Origin: JAAYJR01 sp964545315
GTDB taxonomy: Bacteria; Bacteroidota; Bacteroidia; Bacteroidales; Prolixibacteraceae
Assembly (NCBI GenBank): GCA_964545315.1
Contig: CAZJGI010000009.1
Location: forward strand, 1 to 64,000
Reading direction: 5' to 3'
Length of the DNA stretch: 64,000 nt
This document shows positions 1 through 7,877 of the stretch, piece by piece. Position 1 is the first letter of the stretch, and each line of letters starts with the position of its first letter. The position numbers and the translations under genes are program-made. Under the pieces are notes generated by a model. That model worked only from the letters and a program-made list of their open reading frames with translations, searched no databases and had not been told where the DNA came from.

Positions 1-1049
1 AAGCCGTCACTTTGGAAGCTTAAATAACGATACCACGCTGTACTGCTATCATTTTCTGTGCTGCTCCAAAAGTGACCATTTGTTCCGACACTGTAAAAAC
101 CACCGGCATCTCTGCCGCTAACATATCCCCCGGGAAGAGCCGAAAAACCAAAGTCATCGGTGCCGTTTCCTTCATAATAATAACCACCTGATTCATAATA
201 CCAACCACTTGTTGCTTTCAGGTGTCCTCCTACCCCTAACCACATAATGCCTGATATTTCATAGGGGCCCATTTGTTCACTAATGTATTGAGCCAGTTGT
301 TCCCATTCAGCATCGCTGGGAAGGTGCCATCCACTTGGACAAATTCCCTGAACCCCGCTCGGATTAGTGCTGCTGCTTGCTGAGCCGGCCATGGCAGCAG
401 GCCAGTTGTACAATACCCCATAGGTCGAATAATTTTCATGTTGTTTGGCCTCAGTTGCATCAGTGCCATAATAACCGTAAACGTAGTAATGTGGAACAAT
501 ATCTGTAACTTGAGTAGGTTGGTTAACTTCCGGAAGGAAAGCCAGATTTTCGGCCATCCAGCATTGATCCCCTATTTTTACTGTTTGATAGACATGACCG
601 TCTCTTTCATCAACAAATGGCTGTCCGCATGTCCATTCTTCCTGTATTTCCTTTATATCTGAGATGATATCTTCACCAATGGCAGTATCGATAGTGCCTT
701 CGGAAATTAAATCTTCAAGTTGATTTTGTACTGCTCTAATTTGATTGTCAGCAGCATGCCCATTCCCTTTTTCCAAACTTTTTTTAGCATTTTTTAATTT
801 TAGGATTAGGGAGTTGGCAATTCCCGGCTCCAGATAACCGTCTGTAACATAACCTTCAATCTTTAAAATCAATTCATCAATTTCACCGGTTGTAACGGTT
901 CCACTTTTTAATTGATTGACTGGGATAGAATCAAACTCCATGATCATAGGTTCTTCTTTCTGACAAGAACTGATAAAAAGATAAGGAATTAAAGCTAAAA
1001 GCAGAATGGATTTCTTGACTATAATTTTCAAACTAGCTGTCTTTTCCAT
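1..1049 (-). CDS. FISUMP-domain lipoprotein, 3' end beyond window
   Basis: A reading frame of 349 codons runs off the left edge, so the C-terminus is missing. The start at 1049 gives a lipoprotein signal with lipobox ISSC, lipidated Cys at residue 29, followed by QKEEP. Residues 40-140 are a helical, charged region. From about residue 145 the pattern is that of the Fibrobacter succinogenes major paralogous (FISUMP) domain: DGHVYQTVKIGDQCWMAENL, then YNWPAAM, CPSGWHLPSDAEW, DFGFSALPGG and FWSST. This family consists of surface proteins of Bacteroidota and Fibrobacteres with a C-type-lectin-like fold and unknown ligands. It is probably anchored in the outer membrane. The identification rests on clear motifs; the function is unknown. 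Confidence 0.85.
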   Translation of the reverse strand, partial: MEKTASLKIIVKKSILLLALIPYLFISSCQKEEPMIMEFDSIPVNQLKSGTVTTGEIDELILKIEGYVTDGYLEPGIANSLILKLKNAKKSLEKGNGHAADNQIRAVQNQLEDLISEGTIDTAIGEDIISDIKEIQEEWTCGQPFVDERDGHVYQTVKIGDQCWMAENLAFLPEVNQPTQVTDIVPHYYVYGYYGTDATEAKQHENYSTYGVLYNWPAAMAGSASSSTNPSGVQGICPSGWHLPSDAEWEQLAQYISEQMGPYEISGIMWLGVGGHLKATSGWYYESGGYYYEGNGTDDFGFSALPGGYVSGRDAGGFYSVGTNGHFWSSTENDSSTAWYRYLSFQSDG

Positions 1050-1334
1050 AACCTTGTTTTTAATTATTATTTTTAAAATACGCTCATATAAATTTGCACA
1101 TTAATATCTAAAATGAACTTTTTATCTGCTCATGAAGGAGGAAAATATCAATAAAAACTTTTGATTTAATTGCTGATTTTAAGAAGTCTAAATATTTAAA
1201 CAGGCTATATAAATTTACAAAAAATATTTATATGCTTAATTAATTTTTAAAACAAAATTATTACACCATTATTTATAATGCAATATCAGGAACCCTGCCG
1301 GATTCAACCTTTTCTTTTGCAAGCCTCTGCTTGT

Positions 1335-2204
1335 CTAAACAATATTCCCTTTGTTTTTTTCAAGAGGTATTATACCGGCCATCTCACCAATAATATTAAC
1401 AAGATCACTGCCTGTTGGTATCACTATTTTTGCATTTTGCTGCAGGGATGTTTCCAAAGCTTCAAGTTTACGCAATAGTTGGGCATTCCCGATGAAGTAT
1501 TTATCAGCTGCTTCATTTACCAGCTTTATGGCCTCAGCTTCACCTTCGGCGCTTAATATTTTTGACTGCTTAATACCTTCAGCTTCTTTGATCTTGGCAC
1601 GTTTTGTACCATCAGCAGCTGTCTCTGCAGCTGTTGCGAAATCGATAGCGGCAATTTTTTCATTTTCTGCTTTAACCACTTTATTCATGGTGTCCTGCAC
1701 ATCTTTTGGCGGATCAATTTCTTTCAGTTCTGTACGGACAATTTCAATACCCCAGTTTTGAGTTTCAATGTGCAGTGTCCTGTAAAGTTCCGCATTGATT
1801 TTTCCCCGTTCGCTATTGGCAGATTTAAGTGTAAGTGTACCTATTATATTTCGCAGTGTTGTACGTGCAAGGTTTACAATTTGATATTTGAAATTATTAA
1901 CATTGTAAATAGATCCTTTCACATCCTCTTCTTCTGCTTTCACCCTGAAATAGACCTGGGCGTCGACTCTGGCATTCAGGTTATCGTTAGTAATTATTTC
2001 CTGAGGTTCAGCATCAACCATCTGTTCTGTAACGTTCACCTTATACATTTTGTCAATAACCGGTATGATCCAGTGAAATCCCGGTTTGGCAAACTTGTAA
2101 TACTTACCCAATCTTTCTATAAGCCCTCTGTGTGTCGGCCTGATTATCCTGATTCCTGCAAAGAATAAAAACAACAAAATAATAAATAAATACAAATAGT
2201 TCAT
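1335..2204 (-). CDS. SPFH/Band 7 (stomatin-like) membrane protein
   Basis: A 289-residue protein with one N-terminal membrane segment (about residues 2-19), then an SPFH domain (about 20-200, starting IRPTHRGLIERLGKY). An Ala/Glu/Lys-rich helical stretch follows (AAIDFATAAETAADG to AEGEAEA), typical of stomatin/prohibitin oligomerisation. The family forms ring-like membrane scaffolds that organise microdomains or modulate membrane proteases. Bacterial stomatins often lie beside an NfeD protease-like gene, but none is adjacent here. It is read alone, opposite to nothing obvious, and followed by an AT-rich gap. Family assignment is secure; the partner is unknown. Confidence 0.88.
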   Translation of the reverse strand: MNYLYLFIILLFLFFAGIRIIRPTHRGLIERLGKYYKFAKPGFHWIIPVIDKMYKVNVTEQMVDAEPQEIITNDNLNARVDAQVYFRVKAEEEDVKGSIYNVNNFKYQIVNLARTTLRNIIGTLTLKSANSERGKINAELYRTLHIETQNWGIEIVRTELKEIDPPKDVQDTMNKVVKAENEKIAAIDFATAAETAADGTKRAKIKEAEGIKQSKILSAEGEAEAIKLVNEAADKYFIGNAQLLRKLEALETSLQQNAKIVIPTGSDLVNIIGEMAGIIPLEKNKGNIV

Positions 2205-2308
2205 TTTGATTCCCTTTCTTTTATGAATAATTTTAGTAATGGATGAAATTATAATGATAAAAGGTAGGAATTTTTTGGATTGTATTTGTAATTTTTTGTA
2301 AAATTATT

Positions 2309-3178
2309 TTATTTCCATTCCTCAGAAATAACTTTACCCCGGGTACTGATAATTATTACTTTTAAGGGTACTTTGCGCTCAGCCATGGAAAGAGCAGTCT
2401 GAATCAAATGTGTCAGTCCTCCGCAACATGGTACCTCCATTATAACTGCAGTAATGGTATTTATTTTCGAATCGTTGATAAGATGTATTAATTTTTTAAG
2501 GTAAATATCTTTACCATGGTCTAGTTTTGGACAGGCAATTACCATTTTTTTTCCGTTTAAAAATTTCCGGTGAAAGTCACCATGGGCAAACGCAGTACAA
2601 TCGGCAGCAATTAATAAATCAGCTTCCTGAAAGTATGATGCCGCCGGATTAACCAGGTGTAACTGGACCGGCCAATGTGTGAGTGCGGAAGGATTATTTT
2701 CATCTCCAAAGTTCTTTCCTGCTAAAGGAATAATAAATGATTTTGCTGCTGTACCAGGGCATTCGCCTCGCAATATAGCCTTTTCCCCATTATTACTGTA
2801 TAAAAATTCATTTATTTCATTAATTGAAAAAGGAACTTTATCCTGGTTCGCTTTAAGATAGTCTGTCGCCTGTTTCAAATAGACTGTTTCTCCATGTTCA
2901 TGCAAATGCTTCAAATGTGCCAAAACTGTTGCCTTTCCGCTTTTGATCATTTGAGCAATAACAGCAACTTCGTCATATTCGACGGCCTGACGTCTTTCAA
3001 TTGATATAGCCCCCTGAGGGCAATGCCCCAGGCAGGCGCCTAAGCCATCGCACATAAGCTCACTGACCAGACGTGCTTTGCCGTCAATTATCTGTAATGC
3101 CCCTTCATGACAGTTCGGTATGCATTGTCCGCATCCGTCACATAACTCCTCATTTATCTTTACTATTTCCCTGATCAT
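2309..3178 (-). CDS. 4Fe-4S ferredoxin-domain protein
   Basis: A 289-residue cytoplasmic protein. Residues 5-55 are a ferredoxin module. The first cluster motif is complete (C13-x2-C16-x2-C19-x3-C23). The second reads C43-x2-L46-x2-C49-x3-C53, so one usual cysteine is leucine. The remaining 230 residues form a separate domain with several Cys residues, including a VPCCGG motif near residue 245 that could hold another cluster or thiols. The gene is a single transcription unit preceded by a 16-bp palindrome of Crp/Fnr type at 3226-3241. Related genes are often linked to anaerobic or nitrosative-stress regulons, but that is inference. The redox partner is unknown. Confidence 0.75.
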   Translation of the reverse strand: MIREIVKINEELCDGCGQCIPNCHEGALQIIDGKARLVSELMCDGLGACLGHCPQGAISIERRQAVEYDEVAVIAQMIKSGKATVLAHLKHLHEHGETVYLKQATDYLKANQDKVPFSINEINEFLYSNNGEKAILRGECPGTAAKSFIIPLAGKNFGDENNPSALTHWPVQLHLVNPAASYFQEADLLIAADCTAFAHGDFHRKFLNGKKMVIACPKLDHGKDIYLKKLIHLINDSKINTITAVIMEVPCCGGLTHLIQTALSMAERKVPLKVIIISTRGKVISEEWK

Positions 3179-3806
3179 ACTAATTTAATTTTTTTATAAA
3201 AATAGTATCGTTAAATATTTTATTTTGTAACAATTGTTACATTAGTAAAAGAATTAGTATTTGTAATCCATCCTGATTATTGAAATTATGCTAAAGATAT
3301 GGGTGATGAATTGTACTTAACAGATAACAATGGGGGTTATGGTTAGTATCTAATTTGAATTTATAACTGTGTTAAATGGATTCTAACTTATTTCTTAATT
3401 CGGAAACGGGAAATACAATTTTTATATTTAATTGCAAAATAAATTTTTATTGAATCATTTGAACAGACATCCACGAAGAGGATAAAATTGAGATTATTAC
3501 TACAACAAATATTATGCCTGAACTTACATAACATAATATAAATAGCCTTGTTTTAATTAATTAAATTTTCATTCATATGCTTGCAAACATTGATGTAAAA
3601 GGGGAAAAGATTATTATGCCAGATAGTTTTTGGGGAAGATTATTAAACATAACTTTTATAAGAATATAAATCAGTTTGATTTTTTTTTTCAAAATGGGAC
3701 AAGCGCCTATTGCTTATATTACTGTAATCGGCGTAACTTTCATTTCCATTTATGGACGTTCAAAAGTATTTTTATCCAACTGTTTAAATAACTTAATATT
3801 TTAAAA
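3179..3806. other. AT-rich intergenic region, 628 bp
   Basis: No convincing gene. The left part holds the promoter region of the Fe-S protein gene with the palindrome at 3226-3241. The rest is AT-rich with only very short open frames, the best being about 30 codons at 3577-3669. The region just before 3807 presumably carries the promoter of the Ig-like lipoprotein gene, but no consensus element is clear. Confidence 0.5.
3226..3241. promoter_or_regulatory. Palindromic operator, Crp/Fnr-like
   Basis: TGTAACAATTGTTACA is a perfect 16-bp palindrome 48 bp upstream of the Fe-S protein start, fitting the TGTnA-N6-TnACA layout of Crp/Fnr-family sites. Its 12-bp core TAACAATTGTTA recurs in the promoter at 49714-49725. 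The regulator is unknown. Confidence 0.5.
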
Positions 3807-4991
3807 ATGAAAAGAAAATTATTTTTTATTAGCGCACTGGCACTGATTGTTGCCGGTGGTATCTTTTGGGCATGCCAGAAAGAAGAGATAGCTATGAATT
3901 CTGAAGATGGATTAAAGCTGAAAGGGGCCTCTTCAACAGATTGCGAGACTTGTGTTGATAACTGGATTGACTCCAAAGCAACATATGTTCTGCGACAAAG
4001 TACAGATGAAACAAAATATTGTAAATTAGATGTTTACAATAAATTTGACACATTATTTTTTAGTTTATATGGAAGTGCAACACTTGCTACTAAAAGTTAT
4101 AATGTTACAATTGATGGAGTCAGATACCCTACTAATGGGAACATTGATATTTTGGGATCCACTGCTCAATGGTGGATTATTAAAAGTCCCTGGCAATCCT
4201 GTACAGAGGTCATTATTAATCAAATAACAGTTAACGGTCTAAATGATGCGAATTTTGGTCCTGTCGTATCACCAGGACCACCATTTTATTATTATATGCA
4301 AGAACTTTGCACTACAACTACTTTAGAGGCCAGTCTTGCAAATCCGGTTTGTACGGGTGAAACAGTTACTCTTACTGCAGAAGTAACAGCAAGCGAGGAT
4401 GTTACTGCAGGTACTCTTAAAATAATTGATGTAACTGATCCTGAAAATGCCCTGGCTAGCGTAAGTGTTTCAGCTTCAGTATTCTCAGTTACCTATGATT
4501 ACACACCAACTGTAGCAGGAAGCGTTACTTTTAAAGCTGTTTATGAAGGCGATGGTGGATTTGCCGATAGTGAATCGGATCCGGTTGAAGTTGTGTCTGA
4601 AGTTTGCGGAGAATGCGAAACCTGGCAAACTGAAAGTGCCTTTGGCGGTGATGAAGGTGTAAATGTATCCGAACCACGCCAATGGTGGTATTATTTTGTT
4701 TCAGAAGATGCACCTGCAAAAATTTGGGCAGGACAAACAATTGAAGTTGGTACTGTAGATATTGTTGATGGTGATCTGGTATTAACGCTTACTGGCGGTT
4801 GGGAACTCCGGGATGTTGCAGAGGCTGTAAAAGTATACGGATTTACTGGTGTACCTTCTTCTGCTCCAAATCCGGGTCAAAATCCTGATGACCTTCTTTA
4901 TAAAGGCGATCAAACTACTATTGAGGATATAGCCGTATATCCTTACTATGTAATCCATTTGGATGTACGCAAATGTATTGACAGTGATTAG
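3807..4991 (+). CDS. Ig-like-domain lipoprotein
   Basis: A 394-residue exported protein. The signal peptide ends in a lipobox with Cys at residue 23 (FWACQKEE), so it is probably lipidated. The central part (about residues 170-265) begins LEASLANPVCTGETVTLTA and reads like a bacterial Ig-like fold of the type that follows gain-of-value phrases (VTFKAVYEGDGGFADSES). The flanking parts are not recognised; they are rich in Trp/Tyr and contain paired Cys (CETCVDN, CGECETW). No enzymatic motif is seen. It is followed by a strong terminator, so it is probably monocistronic. Surface or periplasmic binding is a guess. Confidence 0.7.
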   Translation: MKRKLFFISALALIVAGGIFWACQKEEIAMNSEDGLKLKGASSTDCETCVDNWIDSKATYVLRQSTDETKYCKLDVYNKFDTLFFSLYGSATLATKSYNVTIDGVRYPTNGNIDILGSTAQWWIIKSPWQSCTEVIINQITVNGLNDANFGPVVSPGPPFYYYMQELCTTTTLEASLANPVCTGETVTLTAEVTASEDVTAGTLKIIDVTDPENALASVSVSASVFSVTYDYTPTVAGSVTFKAVYEGDGGFADSESDPVEVVSEVCGECETWQTESAFGGDEGVNVSEPRQWWYYFVSEDAPAKIWAGQTIEVGTVDIVDGDLVLTLTGGWELRDVAEAVKVYGFTGVPSSAPNPGQNPDDLLYKGDQTTIEDIAVYPYYVIHLDVRKCIDSD

Positions 4992-5015
4992 CACATAATA
5001 ATAACTTTAAGAAAG

Positions 5016-5047
5016 AGGCTGTCTCGAAAGAGTTCAGCCTTTTTTTT
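5016..5047 (+). terminator. Rho-independent terminator
   Basis: AGGCTG/CAGCCT arms (5016-5021, 5035-5040) enclose an inner CTC-GAAA-GAG hairpin and are followed by seven T. It lies 25 bp after the Ig-like lipoprotein gene. Confidence 0.85.
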
Positions 5048-5120
5048 GTCATTCGGAATAGTTGTAATCATAAATATTAGTATTTTCCCTGTTTCGGCAT
5101 AATTATTAAAATCATCCGTT

Positions 5121-5864
5121 ATGAAAACAGGGAAAGTGGTTATTGTTACAGGGGCAGGCAAAGGTATCGGCCGGTGTATCGCCCTTACTTATGCAGCTAA
5201 TGACTTTAATGTAGTGTTGGCTGAGATTGATCCGGAGTCAGGAAGTAAAACGGAAGAATTGATCGTATCGGCCGGACAAAAAGCTGTTTTTATCAAAACA
5301 GATGTCAGCAATCCCGATGAAATCAGCAAAATGATCAATACCACCAGTGAGCTTTTTGGCAGGATCGATATTTTGATTAACAATGCGGGCATATCAAAAT
5401 GGAAATCTCCATATGAATTGCCTGTGGGAGAGTGGGACACAATTATCAATACCAATTTACGCAGTGTATTTCTCTGTTCCCGGGAGGCAGCAAAAATTAT
5501 GAAAAAAAATAGAGGTGGCTCCATTGTTAATATATCCTCAACAAGAGCTTTTATGTCTGAACCTGATTCTGAAGCGTATGCAGCATCAAAAGGCGGAATA
5601 GTAGCTTTAACCCATGCTCTGGCAGCATCATTTTCAAAAGATCATATCCGGGTGAATTGTGTTAGCCCCGGCTGGATCGAGACAGGTGAATATGATAAAC
5701 TAAGAGAAATTGATCATAAACAGCATTTTTCAGAAAGGGTGGGAAAACCTGAGGATATTGCCGGGGCGTGTCTTTATCTCACAGACGAAAGTAACGATTT
5801 TATCAATGGCACCAATTTAATAATCGACGGAGGTATGACCCGGAAAATGATCTATGAATATTAG
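5121..5864 (+). CDS. Short-chain dehydrogenase/reductase (SDR)
   Basis: A 247-residue classical SDR, a normal length for the family. The nucleotide-binding motif TGAGKGIG is at residues 10-17, NNAG at 87-90, and the catalytic Tyr153-x3-Lys157 (YAASK) follows a Ser in the VNISS strand. The end has the usual DGG(M)T motif. An acidic residue after beta-2 (LAEID) suggests NAD(H) rather than NADP(H), by family rule. The substrate cannot be told; similar proteins are annotated as glucose 1-dehydrogenase or 3-oxoacyl-ACP reductase. It stands alone between two terminator or gap regions. Confidence 0.88.
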   Translation: MKTGKVVIVTGAGKGIGRCIALTYAANDFNVVLAEIDPESGSKTEELIVSAGQKAVFIKTDVSNPDEISKMINTTSELFGRIDILINNAGISKWKSPYELPVGEWDTIINTNLRSVFLCSREAAKIMKKNRGGSIVNISSTRAFMSEPDSEAYAASKGGIVALTHALAASFSKDHIRVNCVSPGWIETGEYDKLREIDHKQHFSERVGKPEDIAGACLYLTDESNDFINGTNLIIDGGMTRKMIYEY

Positions 5865-6241
5865 AATCCCTGTAACCTGAATATTTCTCAATTTTATTTA
5901 TCGATATGATAAAGTATTATCATTTTGATAAATATCAAGAAACACATAAAAAATGTAATCGTCTGATTATTTTTATTTTATGATGTAGCCCGGCTAACTG
6001 CATTAAAATTGTACTATCAAGTTTGAAAAATAAAATATCATGAATGACAGTAAAAGAAATAGTACAATTAATGAATCTAAATATCCTTACAGGACATGGT
6101 CTCTGAGGATTTTTAATTATTCATTTTCTCATGAGACTTTTATTGTTCCCTGGCAAATTTCTGAAAACAAAACAGACCACTCAAATAAGAGTGATCTGAC
6201 AATTAAATAGCTTGAATTAATAGTAACTAAAATTTAAAAAA
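5865..6241. other. Intergenic region, 377 bp
   Basis: An AT-rich gap between the SDR and the small barrel gene. The only content noticed is a possible 56-codon frame at 6040-6210, listed separately. No RNA gene or repeat is seen. Confidence 0.5.
6040..6210 (+). CDS. Possible small protein, 56 aa
   Basis: An ATG-initiated frame of 56 codons, ending 31 bp before the next gene on the same strand. It begins MNDSKRNSTINESKYPYR, is hydrophilic, and has no signal or membrane segment. The amino-acid mix (Trp, Arg, Pro, His present) is a little less AT-driven than random frames here, but there is no family support. It may be chance. Confidence 0.2.
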   Translation: MNDSKRNSTINESKYPYRTWSLRIFNYSFSHETFIVPWQISENKTDHSNKSDLTIK

Positions 6242-6742
6242 ATGAAGAAGAATTATCTGATAATAATTTTGATTATTTGTGCATTGCCTGTTCTGGCGCA
6301 GTCACCGATCCCAAAGGGGAAGTCACAATTTAATGCCGGGCTTGGCTTATCATCCTGGGGAGTACCCGTTTATCTTGGCCTCGATTTTGGCGTACATGAT
6401 GATATAACAGTAGGAGCAGAATTATCCTACAGGGGATATCACGACAGGATCAACAGCGTGAAATATGACCATTCTGTAATTGGTATATCAGGAAATGGTA
6501 ATTACCATTTTAACAGTTTATTAAATATACCATCTAACTGGGACTTCTATGCCGGTTTAAATCTGGGATTTTATATATGGGAATCTGCAAAAGATTACCC
6601 CGGTTCACATACATCCGGGTTAGGCCTGGGTGCCCAGGTAGGCGGAAGGTATTATTTTACTGATGGTGTAGGTGTTAATCTGGAATTTGGCGGCGGAAAT
6701 GCATTCTCAGGCGGGAAAGTCGGAATTTCTATATTGTTTTGA
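6242..6742 (+). CDS. Small outer-membrane beta-barrel protein
   Basis: A 166-residue protein with a Sec signal peptide (about 19 residues, ending LPVLAQ). The mature part alternates hydrophobic and polar residues with many Gly and aromatic residues (FNAGLGLSSWGVPVYLGLDFGVHDD). Each strand is about 9-11 residues, and it closes with a C-terminal ILF strand, as in eight-stranded OmpX/OmpW-like barrels. It is probably an outer-membrane protein of unknown role. It is followed by a hairpin before the next gene, so probably monocistronic. Confidence 0.7.
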   Translation: MKKNYLIIILIICALPVLAQSPIPKGKSQFNAGLGLSSWGVPVYLGLDFGVHDDITVGAELSYRGYHDRINSVKYDHSVIGISGNGNYHFNSLLNIPSNWDFYAGLNLGFYIWESAKDYPGSHTSGLGLGAQVGGRYYFTDGVGVNLEFGGGNAFSGGKVGISILF

Positions 6743-6915
6743 TTTTTAAAGCGTTTCACTTATGTAAATATTTAAGGCATATAATTTTTACTATTACTTT
6801 TAAGTTTACGTGGCCTTCGGTTTATTAAGTTGAAAACATTAGTGGTTATGATTTGTTAGACTTGTAAATATAAATTAGCAAATGTTTGGAGAGTTTACAT
6901 GAGAGCGAAGTGAAT

Positions 6916-6940
6916 ATCCCGATTTTACTCGGGATTTTCA
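6916..6940. terminator. Hairpin, possible terminator
   Basis: ATCCCGA (6916-6922) and TCGGGAT (6929-6935) form a 7-bp stem with a 6-nt loop, followed by TTTCA. It lies between the barrel gene and the poly-Asp lipoprotein gene, and may end the first or sit in the leader of the second. Confidence 0.5.
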
Positions 6941-6986
6941 AATTTTTAGTTTGCTTATTATTCATAAATTTTAATATATGATTCAC

Positions 6987-7709
6987 ATGAAAACAATTAA
7001 ATTTTTTTTAGCATTTATGATTGCTGCCGGTTTTATGACTTTTTATTCCTGCAGTGATGATGATCTTGACGGGCGTACAGGTGTCAGATTGGTCTTTAAA
7101 TCCTCTTCGAAAACTACTACTTTAAAAAGTGCTTCGATAAACAATATTGATTCTGTGGTTATCACAGAAGCTTTTATTGGCGTTGAAAAAATTAAGTTCA
7201 AGCCCTTTGGAGAGAATGACGATGACGATATGGGGAAAATTGTCTTTGACGGGCCTTATGAAATTGATCTGCTTACCGGTAATTCTGATCCCTCTATTAA
7301 CTGGACAGAGGTGGAACCAGGAATGTACAAAGAGATTGAATTTGAAACAGAAGATGTCCTGGGCAACGACAAAGCTGTTATAATTAAGGGTATAATATAT
7401 TTTTCTGATCTGACTACGGCCCCCTTTGAATTTATAACAGATGATGACTTTGACATAGAGGCTGAAAATGATAACGGATTCATTATAAATGAGGGAGTAA
7501 TAAATGATGTACTGGTTATAATAAATCTACCGGATCTGTTTACAGGAATCGATTTGTCTTCTGCCGAAAAAGATGAAAATGGCGTATTATTTTTTACAGA
7601 TGACATCAATGAAGATATTACTGATGAATTAGAGGATAGATTTGGTGATATCAGTAGTTGTGAAGAATATGATGATGATGATGATGATGATGACGACGAC
7701 GACGATTAA
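6987..7709 (+). CDS. DUF4382-like lipoprotein with poly-Asp tail
   Basis: A 240-residue exported protein. The ATG at 6987 is preferred over one three codons upstream because it puts the Lys at position 2 of a normal lipoprotein signal (MKTIKFF to YSCSDDD, Cys22). The mature part resembles DUF4382 domains of Bacteroidota: an opening GVRLVFKSS strand, SVVITEAFIGVEKI, then EVEPGMYKEIEFE, and an isoelectric point made very acidic by many Asp/Glu. The last twelve codons (7671-7706) are all Asp, encoded as seven GAT, four GAC and one GAT. An acidic tail like this could bind calcium, but this is not shown. Confidence 0.7.
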   Translation: MKTIKFFLAFMIAAGFMTFYSCSDDDLDGRTGVRLVFKSSSKTTTLKSASINNIDSVVITEAFIGVEKIKFKPFGENDDDDMGKIVFDGPYEIDLLTGNSDPSINWTEVEPGMYKEIEFETEDVLGNDKAVIIKGIIYFSDLTTAPFEFITDDDFDIEAENDNGFIINEGVINDVLVIINLPDLFTGIDLSSAEKDENGVLFFTDDINEDITDELEDRFGDISSCEEYDDDDDDDDDDDD

Positions 7710-7723
7710 AGCCTTATCCTTTG

Positions 7724-7743
7724 CCGTTCGTTTTAACGAACGG
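7724..7743. terminator. Inverted repeat downstream of DUF4382 gene
   Basis: CCGTTCGTT (7724-7732) and AACGAACGG (7735-7743) are perfect arms with a 2-nt centre, 14 bp after the stop codon. The T-run that follows is weak (CCCTTTTT 15 bp on), so termination is likely but not certain. Confidence 0.55.
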
Positions 7744-7877
7744 ATGATGAAGATTATCCCTTTTTCGATAAATTATAAATAATTTGCATTTTCATCATAT
7801 CAGCATTTCTAACCAATCCCTGAAGCATTTATTAATTTTTATATTATTATTGCGGTTAATATTATAAAAATTCTGTT

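Noticed and set aside
3577..3669. 30-codon frame in the 3.2-3.8 kb gap
   Set aside because: Too short and without any motif or promoter.
3695..3713. Possible sigma-54 element TGGGACAAGCGCCTATTGC
   Set aside because: The GG-GC distance is 13 or more bases instead of 10.
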